From: an uncultured Candidatus Melainabacteria bacterium
Lineage (GTDB): Bacteria; Cyanobacteriota; Vampirovibrionia; Gastranaerophilales; Gastranaerophilaceae
Length of the DNA stretch: 64,000 nt
Direction of reading: 5' to 3'
Assembly (NCBI GenBank): GCA_934700335.1
Contig: CAKUXM010000002.1
Coordinates: 124,001 to 188,000, forward strand
Under the pieces are notes generated by a model, which saw nothing but the letters and a program-made list of their open reading frames with translations, was not told the DNA's origin and made no database searches. Of the stretch, positions 15,852 to 23,997 are shown in pieces. Numbering within the stretch: position 1 is the first letter of the stretch; the number at the start of each line of letters is the position of its first letter. A program made the position numbers and the translations under genes.

Positions 15852-16199
15852 TTAAGCGAAATCAGAATTTATTTCCAGTCTTACAGGTTTAGATTTTTCT
15901 TCAAGTTCTTGTAATCTTTCAATTACGCTAAATGCAATGCCTTTTTGAAAATCAAAAGGTGCACGTTTCAAATACTCAAATGCTTCTTGTAGAACTCTAT
16001 TTTTGTCATACCAACGTCTAAAAAAGTTTTTAACAGTTTCTTCTAAATCATCATCAGAAATCCTAATTCCGTAACCTTTCGCCTTCTTAATAATTAATTT
16101 TGCGCAATCTAGTTGGATTTTTTCTTCAACCTTTTCAAGCATACTAACCATTAAACTAACTGTGGGGTCGTTGTCATACCAACGCTTGTGTTCAACCAT
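15852..16199 (-). CDS. Small RWYD-motif protein, copy 1
   Basis: A 115-residue helical protein, paralogue of 15518-15820. Shared blocks are KRWYDNDPTVSLMVSML, the KAKGYGIRISDDDL region, FRRWYDKNRVLQEAFEYL and APFDFQKGIAF. It has a short extra C-terminal tail (KSKPVRLEINSDFA). The conserved aromatic RWYD motif appears twice in each protein, which suggests an internal duplication as well. Function unknown. Confidence 0.7.
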   Translation of the reverse strand: MVEHKRWYDNDPTVSLMVSMLEKVEEKIQLDCAKLIIKKAKGYGIRISDDDLEETVKNFFRRWYDKNRVLQEAFEYLKRAPFDFQKGIAFSVIERLQELEEKSKPVRLEINSDFA

Positions 16200-16300
16200 A
16201 AAACCGCCTTTAATTAAGTAAATGTATATTTTTGTTCATGTTTACTTACGGCAAGTTTTGAAAAAACTTTAGTATTTCAATTAAAAATTGCTTAACAATA

Positions 16301-16570
16301 CTACAAACAAATTAGTGATTTTATTAACTCGCATTTTTCTTCATCAATATTTTTAAATAAAAGAGTCTTTTCTCTACCTGTTTCACCCTTTAAAATCTCA
16401 ATATTAGATTTTGCAATTCTAAACTGTTTTGACAAAAATTCTACCAAACATTTATTAGCTTTGCCCTCAATCGGTTGCGCAGTAAGTTTTATCTTAACCT
16501 CTGTTTCTGTTTTTATAATCTCATTTTTTGATGCGTTTGGAGATATTTTTAACTTAACTTTTAATTCCAA
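16301..16570 (-). CDS. DUF167 (YggU) family protein
   Basis: An 89-residue protein with the DUF167 signature: KISPNASKNEI near the start, KIKLTAQPIEGKANKCLVEF in the middle and SNIEILKGETGREKTLLF. Length is typical of YggU. The family is widespread and without firm biochemical function. It is divergent from the relA/spoT gene, with 54 bases between the starts. Confidence 0.88.
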   Translation of the reverse strand: MELKVKLKISPNASKNEIIKTETEVKIKLTAQPIEGKANKCLVEFLSKQFRIAKSNIEILKGETGREKTLLFKNIDEEKCELIKSLICL

Positions 16571-16624
16571 AATTAATGTAAACCTCTTGTAAAAATTGAT
16601 TAATACGAGTAAAATAATTATACC

Positions 16625-18862
16625 ATGACAGATGAAGATTTATTTAAACCTGTAAAAGAAACATTAATTGAACAACACCGTTCAGAAGAAGATATTGCAA
16701 AAATCGAAGAAGCCTTTGAATTTGCAAAGAAAGTTCACGGTGGACAATTTAGAGTTTCTGGTGAACCATATATCATTCACCCAGTGGAAGTTCTAAAAAT
16801 TCTTTTGGGTTTAAAAGCCGATACGCACACGCTTATCGCTGCTCTTCTTCACGATGTTATTGAAGACACTGACACAACTCCTGAACAAGTTAAAGAAATG
16901 TTCGGTGAAGACGTGTTGAGTCTTGTTCAAGGTGTTACGAAATTAAGCAAATATCAATTTAAATCTAAAGAAGAACGTCAAGCAGAAAACTTTAGAAGAA
17001 TGTTTATTGCAATGGCAAAAGACATAAGAGTTATCTTCCTAAAACTTGCAGATAGACTGCATAATATGAGAACTCTTAACTTTATGGCTCCGCAAAAGCA
17101 AAAAAGAATTGCTCAAGAAACGCTAGATATCTTTGCTCCCCTTGCAAACCGCTTAGGGATTGGTAAATTAAAAGCAGAGCTTGAAGATTTATCACTACGA
17201 TATTTGGAACCAGACAAATATTACGAAATTGCACACCTTGTATCTCAAACAAAAGCAGAAAGAGAAGATACAGTACAACTTTTAATTGATAAAATTTCTG
17301 CCGATGTTGAAAAAAGCGGAATAAAAGCTCAAATCACAGGTCGTGCAAAACATTATTACAGTATCTACAGCAAGATGAAACGTTTAAATATCGCATTTCA
17401 CGATTTGTACGACATCACCGCAGTACGTGTAATCGTAGATACAGAAAAAGAATGTTATGAAGTTTTAGGTTTAATCCATTCACAATTTAAACCTATACCC
17501 GGAAGATTTAAAGACTATATAGCAATGCCAAAAGGTAACTTATACCAATCATTGCACACCTCAGTTATTGGACCTCGTTCAAAACCTCTTGAAGTTCAAA
17601 TCAGAACTTGGAAAATGCATGAAATCGCAGAATATGGGGTTGCTGCTCACTGGAGATACAAAGAAAAAGGGTCTCAAAAAGCTAACAACACAACTGATAT
17701 GCAATTCTCTTGGATGAGAAAAATGGTTGAGTACGACAAAAACGCTAGAGATGCAGAAGATTATGTAAATCAGGTAAAATTTGATATCTTCTCAGACCAA
17801 GTTTTCGTATTCACCCCGAATGGTGATGTATTTGATTTACCAGTAAAAGCTACTCCTGTTGATTTTGCATACCGTATTCACTCTGACGTCGGACACAGAA
17901 CAGTCGGAGCACTAGTCAATGGTAGAATAGTTCAACTTGATTCAAAACTTAAAAACGGTGATATCTGCGAAATTTTAACTTCAAAACAAGCCGCTCCTCG
18001 TTTAGACTGGTTAAACTTTGTCGTTACAAAAGCAGCTTCTTCAAAAATTAGACAATGGTTCAAGAAAAACAAACGTGAAGACCACGTTGAACTTGGTAAA
18101 AACACTCTTGAACACGAACTTACTAAAGCAACCTTTGACGAACTTGTTAAAAATGGTGAATTTGAAAAAGTTGCACATATTATGAACTATCAAACTGCAG
18201 ACGACTTATTTGCTGCACTTGGTTATGGCGAAACTACTGTAAACAAAATTTTAAATAAAATTCCAAAACCACAAGAAAAAGACGAAGAAGAAAAAATTCT
18301 AGAACAATCAACACAACCTCAAAAACTTAAAAAAACTAAAACAAAAGACGTTGTAGGATTAGAAGGAATGTTGTATTCTTTTGCAAGATGTTGTTCTCCA
18401 ATTCCTGGAGAACCTATCGTTGGGGTTGTAACACGCTCAAAAGGCGTTACTGTTCACAGATTAGATTGCAAAACACTTGAAAATGTTGAACCAGAAAGAT
18501 TATTAGATGTTCAATGGTCTGGTCAAAATTTACACAAAACTTACAGCACTACAATTAGAATTGAAACTGGCGATAAACTTGGTATGTTAAAAGACATTAT
18601 TTCAGCCGTTTCCGATAACAATACGAACATCAATTATGCTAACGTTAAATCTAAACAAAATAACGTTGGTATCATTGAATTAGGTATCGAGCTTGATAAC
18701 ATCAACACATTGAGAAAAGTTATCGCTTGTATTCAAGCATTGCCAGATGTTTACTCTGTTAAAAGAGTTCAAACAAGCTTCTCCCATGCCCCAGAACAGT
18801 TTGCTAAAAAGAATAACAAATCTTCTAAAAAGAAATCTTCTAAACCTAAAAAATCTAATTAG
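16625..18862 (+). CDS. relA: Bifunctional (p)ppGpp synthetase/hydrolase
   Basis: A 745-residue RelA/SpoT homologue controlling the stringent response. Domain order: HD hydrolase (about 35-190, with YIIHPVEVL and LLHDVIEDT), synthetase (about 240-350, with DLYDITAVRVIV and GRFKDYIAMPKGNLYQSLHT), TGS (about 395-455, VFVFTPNGDVFDLP), then a C-terminal ACT domain (about 645-715). HD and synthetase motifs both look intact, so a Rel-type enzyme that makes and degrades ppGpp is likely. The tail is Lys/Ser-rich (KKNNKSSKKKSSKPKKSN). Length is typical. Its stop overlaps the convergent formyltransferase gene by eight bases. Confidence 0.95.
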   Translation: MTDEDLFKPVKETLIEQHRSEEDIAKIEEAFEFAKKVHGGQFRVSGEPYIIHPVEVLKILLGLKADTHTLIAALLHDVIEDTDTTPEQVKEMFGEDVLSLVQGVTKLSKYQFKSKEERQAENFRRMFIAMAKDIRVIFLKLADRLHNMRTLNFMAPQKQKRIAQETLDIFAPLANRLGIGKLKAELEDLSLRYLEPDKYYEIAHLVSQTKAEREDTVQLLIDKISADVEKSGIKAQITGRAKHYYSIYSKMKRLNIAFHDLYDITAVRVIVDTEKECYEVLGLIHSQFKPIPGRFKDYIAMPKGNLYQSLHTSVIGPRSKPLEVQIRTWKMHEIAEYGVAAHWRYKEKGSQKANNTTDMQFSWMRKMVEYDKNARDAEDYVNQVKFDIFSDQVFVFTPNGDVFDLPVKATPVDFAYRIHSDVGHRTVGALVNGRIVQLDSKLKNGDICEILTSKQAAPRLDWLNFVVTKAASSKIRQWFKKNKREDHVELGKNTLEHELTKATFDELVKNGEFEKVAHIMNYQTADDLFAALGYGETTVNKILNKIPKPQEKDEEEKILEQSTQPQKLKKTKTKDVVGLEGMLYSFARCCSPIPGEPIVGVVTRSKGVTVHRLDCKTLENVEPERLLDVQWSGQNLHKTYSTTIRIETGDKLGMLKDIISAVSDNNTNINYANVKSKQNNVGIIELGIELDNINTLRKVIACIQALPDVYSVKRVQTSFSHAPEQFAKKNNKSSKKKSSKPKKSN

Positions 18863-19817
18863 ATTTTACAAAAAATTTGATATAAGGTCTTGTGAAAAAT
18901 CTTTTAAGCTTGCCATAAAGTCTTACATGGCAAAATTGAACAATTTTTCTATCACCTGCTAAAACCTGTATTTCACGGCTTTTAGAGCATTTATAGAGAA
19001 CTGTACCGACTGGAACATCTTTATATTTGTCGTCTTCCGGAACTATAACTCTTGTTTTATAAGCATCTGGAATAAAAAATTGGTTTTTATATTCAAAAAA
19101 GCAATTATACCAAGGGTAAAAAGCTCTCACTTGAGCACAAATTTCCTCTGCTGGTTTTTCGAAATCAATCATGACTTCATCTTTTTTGATGTTTGGATAA
19201 TAAGTCGCTTTTTCTTCGTTTTGCACAAGCGGAATAATAAAATCTTCTTCAAGATTACCCAATAACTCACAAACTGATTCACGAGTTTTTCTGATAATCT
19301 TTTCCTTTAATTCTTTTGAAGTATCAAACTTACCGACCTCAACCTCACGTTGAAGAAGAATAGCACCAGTATCGTAGTTTTTGTCCATTAAATGGAAAGT
19401 TATACCAGATTTTAATTCTTGATGTCTGATAACTTCTAAATAAGGATTTGGACCTCTGTATTTAGGTAACAATGAAGGGTGTGCATTGATGAAAGCTATT
19501 TTTGGAAGATTAATAATCTCTTTTTTAAGTCTTTCACACCAAGTCCCCACAATGATTACATCAGGGTTAAGTTTCAAAATTTCTTTTTTAAACTTTTCAC
19601 TATTGACACTTTTTACATTAATATCATTTAGCTGATAACTTTTAATATAGCTATAATCCACTGTTGGCAAAATAAAATCACGAACTTTATTCACAAACCA
19701 ATTACATTTAACAGTTTCGTAACGCAAAACTCCTACGATATCACATTTTGCATCAAGTGCACCTGCGATTAAATTTGCTAACATCTCTGCATGTCCAATT
19801 ATAACTACTTTTAGCAT
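18855..19817 (-). CDS. Formyltransferase of the methionyl-tRNA formyltransferase family
   Basis: A 320-residue protein with a Fmt-type formyltransferase domain: INAHPSLLPKYRGPNPY holds the catalytic Asn and His, and HLMDKNYDTGAILLQ the catalytic Asp. A C-terminal domain with ICAQVRAFYPWYN resembles the Fmt C-terminal tRNA-binding domain. It could be Fmt itself, which formylates initiator Met-tRNA. The N-terminal Rossmann start (VVIIGHAEMLANLIAGAL) differs from the usual V-F-x-G-T-P, so a formyltransferase acting on a sugar nucleotide or amine is possible. It abuts ribF, sharing one base, and is probably co-transcribed. Confidence 0.75.
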   Translation of the reverse strand: MLKVVIIGHAEMLANLIAGALDAKCDIVGVLRYETVKCNWFVNKVRDFILPTVDYSYIKSYQLNDINVKSVNSEKFKKEILKLNPDVIIVGTWCERLKKEIINLPKIAFINAHPSLLPKYRGPNPYLEVIRHQELKSGITFHLMDKNYDTGAILLQREVEVGKFDTSKELKEKIIRKTRESVCELLGNLEEDFIIPLVQNEEKATYYPNIKKDEVMIDFEKPAEEICAQVRAFYPWYNCFFEYKNQFFIPDAYKTRVIVPEDDKYKDVPVGTVLYKCSKSREIQVLAGDRKIVQFCHVRLYGKLKRFFTRPYIKFFVKSN

Positions 19818-20719
19818 TATTTATTTCTCCAATAATCTACATCTTTTGCAATTTGAAGTTTTAATTCATCAATAGATGAAAATTTCTTTTCCTCTCTAAT
19901 CATTTCTTCAAATTCAATTTTTATATTTTCGCCGTAAATATCTTCGTCAAAATCAAAAATATTTACCTCTAAAACTCTTTTATTTTCATTTGAAACAGTA
20001 GGTTTAACGCCCAAGTTTAAAATTCCACGATAACGATTATTTTTAACAACAACATTTGCACCGTAAACACCGTTTTTTATATCAATAATGTTTTTAGGAT
20101 AAATAATATTAGCTGTTTTAAAACCAATAGTTCTACCTAAATGTTGACCATTTATAACTTCATTTTCAATACAGAAATTTTTACCTAACATTTTGTTAGC
20201 CTTTTGAATTTCACCATTTAAAATATGATTTCTAATAGCAGTAGAACTTATAATTTCGCCGTCTATTTTTTCTGGCTGGATTTCAATATATTTATACCCA
20301 AAATCTTTTTGTAAATCATACAATAATTTTTCATTACCAGATTTTTTAGCGCCAAAGGTATGGTTAAACCCAGTTACAATAGCCTTTGGTAAAAAATTTT
20401 TCACAAGATAATTTCTTAAATATTCTTCAGCGGAGAAATTGGCAATTGTCGGAAAATCAATCACATAAACGTAATCAACACTTAAGTTTTCAATATATTT
20501 TAATCTATCTGATAATGAACAAATATTTTTTGTTTCAATATTTTTTAAATAAGAAATTGGAGCCTCTTTAAAAGTGATTACAGCTGATTTCAAACCGTTT
20601 TCACGTGCAAAGTTCACAGCAGAAGAAATAACTTTCTGATGAGCTAAATGAACGCCGTCAAAATAACCCAAAGCCAAAGATAAAAATTTTTTTTCTACGA
20701 ATTGTGAATAGACTTCCAT
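19817..20719 (-). CDS. ribF: Bifunctional riboflavin kinase / FAD synthetase
   Basis: A 300-residue enzyme converting riboflavin to FMN and FAD. The N-terminal nucleotidyltransferase domain has LALGYFDGVHLAHQKVI and IVTGFNHTFGAKKSGN, and SSTAIRNHI closes it. The C-terminal kinase domain has GRTIGFKTANI, NGVYGANVVV and LEVNIFDFDEDIYG. Length and order are normal. A candidate sRNA unit and its terminator lie upstream. Confidence 0.95.
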   Translation of the reverse strand: MEVYSQFVEKKFLSLALGYFDGVHLAHQKVISSAVNFARENGLKSAVITFKEAPISYLKNIETKNICSLSDRLKYIENLSVDYVYVIDFPTIANFSAEEYLRNYLVKNFLPKAIVTGFNHTFGAKKSGNEKLLYDLQKDFGYKYIEIQPEKIDGEIISSTAIRNHILNGEIQKANKMLGKNFCIENEVINGQHLGRTIGFKTANIIYPKNIIDIKNGVYGANVVVKNNRYRGILNLGVKPTVSNENKRVLEVNIFDFDEDIYGENIKIEFEEMIREEKKFSSIDELKLQIAKDVDYWRNK

Positions 20720-20803
20720 AGAAAAATTATACTAAATATATAAATAATATTCTTTATCTTTAAGAAAATTTATAAATAATACGTGAGTTACGCACAAATA
20801 GGC

Positions 20804-20828
20804 AAAAAAAAACTCTCTTTCGAGAGGC
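20804..20828 (-). terminator. Intrinsic terminator of the candidate small RNA
   Basis: On the minus strand CTCTC-GAAA-GAGAG is followed by nine Ts. The GAAA tetraloop and long T-run make it a strong terminator. It points toward ribF but lies upstream of it. Confidence 0.75.
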
Positions 20829-20929
20829 TACTTCTTTTATATGTCCTAATTTTTTATTTAGTGTTATGTGTTTAGGAGTTTATATGAGAGTAAATGTATT
20901 AGTGTTTAATTAACACTTTTAAAATCCAC
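20804..20929 (-). ncRNA. Candidate small RNA (about 120 nt) between ribF and gdhA
   Basis: A complete transcription unit is visible with no convincing gene inside: a sigma-70 promoter at 20964-20936, a predicted start near 20929, an internal hairpin (AGTGTTAATTAAACACT) and an intrinsic terminator at 20828-20804. It does not match 6S, SRP, tmRNA or an FMN riboswitch by eye. A ten-codon ORF (MWILKVLIKH) begins near the 5' end without a ribosome site. It could be a ribF leader with attenuator instead. Confidence 0.5.
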
Positions 20930-20935
20930 ATTTAT

Positions 20936-20964
20936 ATAATACAATCTAATTACTTTTAAGTCAA
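20936..20964 (-). promoter_or_regulatory. Sigma-70 promoter of the candidate small RNA
   Basis: Minus strand: TTGACT (20964-20959), a 17-base spacer and TATTAT (20941-20936), each box one base from consensus. Confidence 0.6.
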
Positions 20965-21010
20965 TCTTTTTGTTTCAATAAAATTGAGACTTTTCCCAAA
21001 ATTAGCTAAT

Positions 21011-21027
21011 AGTGTCAAAAAGACACT
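21011..21027. promoter_or_regulatory. Perfect short inverted repeat upstream of gdhA
   Basis: AGTGTC-AAAAA-GACACT lies about 60 bases upstream of the putative gdhA -35 box and has no T-run, so an operator is more likely than a terminator. The rest of the 20965-21158 stretch shows only AT-rich sequence and the gdhA promoter. Confidence 0.35.
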
Positions 21028-21083
21028 TTACAAAAGTTAACGCTCTATGTTTCGCTCATATTTTTTAAAATTTTTGTGAAGTT

Positions 21084-21113
21084 TTGGCGCAGAATTTCAA
21101 AATATGTTATAAC
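21084..21113 (+). promoter_or_regulatory. Possible gdhA promoter
   Basis: TTGGCG (21084-21089), an 18-base spacer and TATAAC (21108-21113) lie 45 bases upstream of the gdhA start. The -35 box is weak. Confidence 0.4.
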
Positions 21114-21158
21114 CAAAATAGTAATTTATTATTTACTATTTATGTATCGGAGGAACAA

Positions 21159-22511
21159 ATGAATAAATACGTAGAAAGAGTTTTAGAACAAACTAAAAAG
21201 AAAAATCCTAATGAACCTGAATACTTACAAGCAGTAGAAGAAGTTCTTACATCAATCGAACCAGTTGTTGAAAAACACACAGAATACGAACAATTAGGTA
21301 TTTTAGAAAGAATGGTTGAACCTGAAAGAATCATAACATTCCGTGTTTCTTGGATTGACGACAAAGGTCAAGTTCAAGTTAACAGAGCTTTCCGTGTTCA
21401 ATACAGCTCACTAATTGGTCCATACAAAGGCGGTTTAAGACTTCACCCTACAGTTAACCAAAGTATTATGAAATTCTTAGGTTTTGAACAAATTTTTAAA
21501 AACGCTTTAACAGGTTTACCAATCGGCGGTGGCAAAGGAGGTTCAGACTTTGACCCTAAAGGTAAATCAGATAGAGAAATTATGGCTTTCTGCCAAGCTT
21601 TTATGACAGAATTGCAAAGACATATTGGTCAAGATGTTGACGTCCCTGCTGGTGATATCGGAACAGGTGCTAGAGAAATCGGTTACATGTTCGGTCAATT
21701 CAAACGTATCAGAAATGCTTATGAAGGAGGAGTTCTTACAGGTAAAGGACTTTCTTATGGCGGTTCTTTAGCAAGAACAGAAGCAACAGGTTTTGGACTT
21801 TCATATTTTATGCGTGAAATGTTGAAAGCTAACAACAATCAGTCTTTCAATGGTAAAACTGTTACAATCTCTGGCTCAGGTAACGTTGCAATTTATGCAT
21901 GCCAAAAAGTTACAGAACTTGGCGGTAAAGTTGTTGCAATGAGCGATTCAAATGGTTGTATCTACGACGAAAACGGTATTGACTTAAATTTAGTAAAAGA
22001 AATCAAAGAAGTTAAACGTGGAAGAATTAAAGATTATTTAGAAAAACACTCAAATGCAAAATATATAGAAAGAACAGATGAAAATTCACCAATCTGGACA
22101 ATCAAAACAGACATCGCTCTTCCTTGTGCAACTCAAAACGAAGTAACACTAACTTCTGCTAAAAAACTTGTAGAAAATGGTGTTATCGCAGTTGGTGAAG
22201 GTGCTAACATGCCTTGTACAAAAGAAGCTACAGAATATTTCTTAGAAAAAGGTATTCTTGTAGGACCTGCAAAAGCAGCTAATGCTGGAGGTGTTGCAAC
22301 TTCAGCAATCGAAATGAGCCAAAACTCAATGAGATATTATTACACATTCGAAGAAGTTGATAAAAAATTAGATAGAATTATGACAAACATCTTCAAATCA
22401 TGTAAAGAAGCAGCAGAAGAATATGGCTACGGCAATAACTACGTTGCTGGTGCAAATATTGCAGCCTTTGCCAAGCTTTCAGAAGCAATGAAAGCTCAAG
22501 GTGTTGTATAA
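21159..22511 (+). CDS. gdhA: Glutamate dehydrogenase, hexameric NADP type
   Basis: Start ATG 21159 follows GGAGG; an in-frame upstream start at 21084 has none and is rejected. The 450-residue enzyme makes glutamate from 2-oxoglutarate and ammonia. Landmarks are YKGGLRLHPTVNQSIMKFLG, LPIGGGKGGSDFDPKGKSD with the catalytic Lys, DVPAGDIGTGAREIGYMFG and SGSGNVAIYACQK (dinucleotide fold). The late ANAGGVATSAIEMSQNS is also standard. Length fits the small hexameric family. It is a likely main route of ammonia assimilation. Confidence 0.97.
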   Translation: MNKYVERVLEQTKKKNPNEPEYLQAVEEVLTSIEPVVEKHTEYEQLGILERMVEPERIITFRVSWIDDKGQVQVNRAFRVQYSSLIGPYKGGLRLHPTVNQSIMKFLGFEQIFKNALTGLPIGGGKGGSDFDPKGKSDREIMAFCQAFMTELQRHIGQDVDVPAGDIGTGAREIGYMFGQFKRIRNAYEGGVLTGKGLSYGGSLARTEATGFGLSYFMREMLKANNNQSFNGKTVTISGSGNVAIYACQKVTELGGKVVAMSDSNGCIYDENGIDLNLVKEIKEVKRGRIKDYLEKHSNAKYIERTDENSPIWTIKTDIALPCATQNEVTLTSAKKLVENGVIAVGEGANMPCTKEATEYFLEKGILVGPAKAANAGGVATSAIEMSQNSMRYYYTFEEVDKKLDRIMTNIFKSCKEAAEEYGYGNNYVAGANIAAFAKLSEAMKAQGVV

Positions 22512-22526
22512 TTTATAACAATTTAT

Positions 22527-22565
22527 AAAACAGAGGGCGAAGCCTACGGCTTCGCCCTCTGTTTT
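22527..22565. terminator. Strong bidirectional terminator after gdhA
   Basis: An 18-bp perfect stem (22527-22544 with 22548-22565) has a TAC loop, A-run and T-run ends and an unusually GC-rich core (GAGGGCGAAGCC). It lies 16 bases after the gdhA stop. Confidence 0.85.
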
Positions 22566-22605
22566 GTTGGGATAGAAACCTAACCTACGAATAAAAAAAA
22601 CAACA

Positions 22606-22730
22606 ACCCTCACCGATTTTTATGCACTCATAAATTCGTGCAAAAAATCTCCTCTCCCTTATTTTTGCACAAGTAAAAATGTGGCGAGGGAAATAAGCCT
22701 AATCACTACTCACAATTCACTACTCACTAA
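22606..22730. repeat. Structured intergenic repeat element with TGAGTAGTGA-type end
   Basis: Nested inverted repeats: CCCTCACC near 22616 against GGCGAGGG near 22683, and GATTTTTATGCAC against GTGCAAAAAATC inside. Next to these, 22703-22720 is the reverse complement of GTGAATTGTGAGTAGTGA, of which 17 of 18 bases recur at 59709-59726. The element ends at the stop codon of the HNH-like gene. It looks like a palindromic mobile or REP-type repeat. Confidence 0.5.
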
Positions 22731-23930
22731 TTACGCTACAAGTGATAAGTGTTTACGACCAGAAGTACGTTCTTGTTGAGTTTCTGCTTTTACTTGTTTT
22801 CTTGTTTTTAAACCATATTTAATCAACGCATTATTTGCTTCTTTTTTAGAAATTTTTAATTTAGAAGTATCTAATTTTATTTCGCCATTAGATTCGTTTT
22901 CAATTGTTTTAGCAATAACTACAGGATACGCTTTAAAATCTTTCATAGCCTTTTTATTATTGATTTTATCAATAACGCCGTCCATGTATTTTTGCATGTT
23001 TTCTTTAACTTCTGGGTGAATTTTAATCCAGTCAGTAAATGGAGTGTTTCTACGTAAAGAATTTGCTCCACGAGAAGCGTAGATATAGTTTGAAATATCG
23101 TTTGCACCAGCTTTAGAACCATCTTTTGGATGTCTGCATTTTACATGCTCAATTGAACCAACTGATGACTCTACCAATGCCAAACCTAATTGCCAAGATG
23201 TTTTTTCTATTCTTGTTCTAGGGTCTTTTTGAGTAAATTTAACGATAAATGAACTTACTGTATCATGTGCTCTTGGCAAATTCTCAGCAATATTCTTTAA
23301 TTCTTCCGCTTTGTCTTGCTCTTTCATATCCTTAGTAATATTGCCCAATTTTTCCATAAATCTTCTTCTACGGAAGATGTAATTTTCGTTTTGTTTATCG
23401 ATAATGTCTTTTGATTCAATTAAAAGATTAATAACTTTTTCAGAATCTTTTTCGTCATTGATTTTTACACCACACATTTTATCAAGAACATCAAACTCGA
23501 TATTTTTAATTTTTTCTAGATGTTCGCCTCTAACCAAATTCAAATTTTGTCTAAGTGTTTTGTCTGGATATTTTTTGCTCAATTTTTCTAATATGCCAAA
23601 AACTTCTCTATTAACAGGTTGCATTCTGTCCTCAAAAGGTTTTAATAATGCTATTGCTTGAGAACTTTTACCTGATAAATTTTCCTTGTTAAGATGAGAG
23701 ATTTCCTTACCATTAATCATAGGAACACCTGTGTAAGGACAAGGAACCCCGCCTAACTCTCTAATTGCTCTGCCGTCTTTTGTATCATCGACCGAAGTAA
23801 AAGAAATATTTGAAGCAGAACGTACAAAAGTATCAGCTTGCAGACCATTCATTTTAATAGGATTTGATTGGTATGCAAGAGGTTTTGTTAGTTCAAAACT
23901 TGGTCTATACATATTAATAGGATTGAGCAT
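22731..23930 (-). CDS. HNH-like protein with the shared N-terminal signature
   Basis: A 399-residue protein without a signal peptide. Residues 26-37 read KMNGLQADTFVR, the signature shared with the zincins, and NISFTS follows at 41-46. CPYTG at 64-68 and, near the end, SIEHVKCRHP (His262), then AGANDISN (Asn277/Asn281) and RGANSLRRN (Asn290) have the spacing and residue types of an HNH endonuclease. The second Cys pair of classical HNH zinc-binding forms is not obvious. The middle is coiled-coil-like helix. The ribosome site GAGGAT is about 12 bases from ATG, behind an ACTATAAATAGT palindrome. A nuclease effector or toxin is an inference. Confidence 0.6.
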   Translation of the reverse strand: MLNPINMYRPSFELTKPLAYQSNPIKMNGLQADTFVRSASNISFTSVDDTKDGRAIRELGGVPCPYTGVPMINGKEISHLNKENLSGKSSQAIALLKPFEDRMQPVNREVFGILEKLSKKYPDKTLRQNLNLVRGEHLEKIKNIEFDVLDKMCGVKINDEKDSEKVINLLIESKDIIDKQNENYIFRRRRFMEKLGNITKDMKEQDKAEELKNIAENLPRAHDTVSSFIVKFTQKDPRTRIEKTSWQLGLALVESSVGSIEHVKCRHPKDGSKAGANDISNYIYASRGANSLRRNTPFTDWIKIHPEVKENMQKYMDGVIDKINNKKAMKDFKAYPVVIAKTIENESNGEIKLDTSKLKISKKEANNALIKYGLKTRKQVKAETQQERTSGRKHLSLVA

Positions 23931-23997
23931 ACTATTTATAGTATCCTCAATCCTAATTATTGCTAAAATATCAAGAATAATTTACATTAATTAATAT

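Noticed and set aside
18747..18962. ORF overlapping the relA end in another frame
   Set aside because: Lys-rich shadow of the basic relA tail with no start signal of its own.
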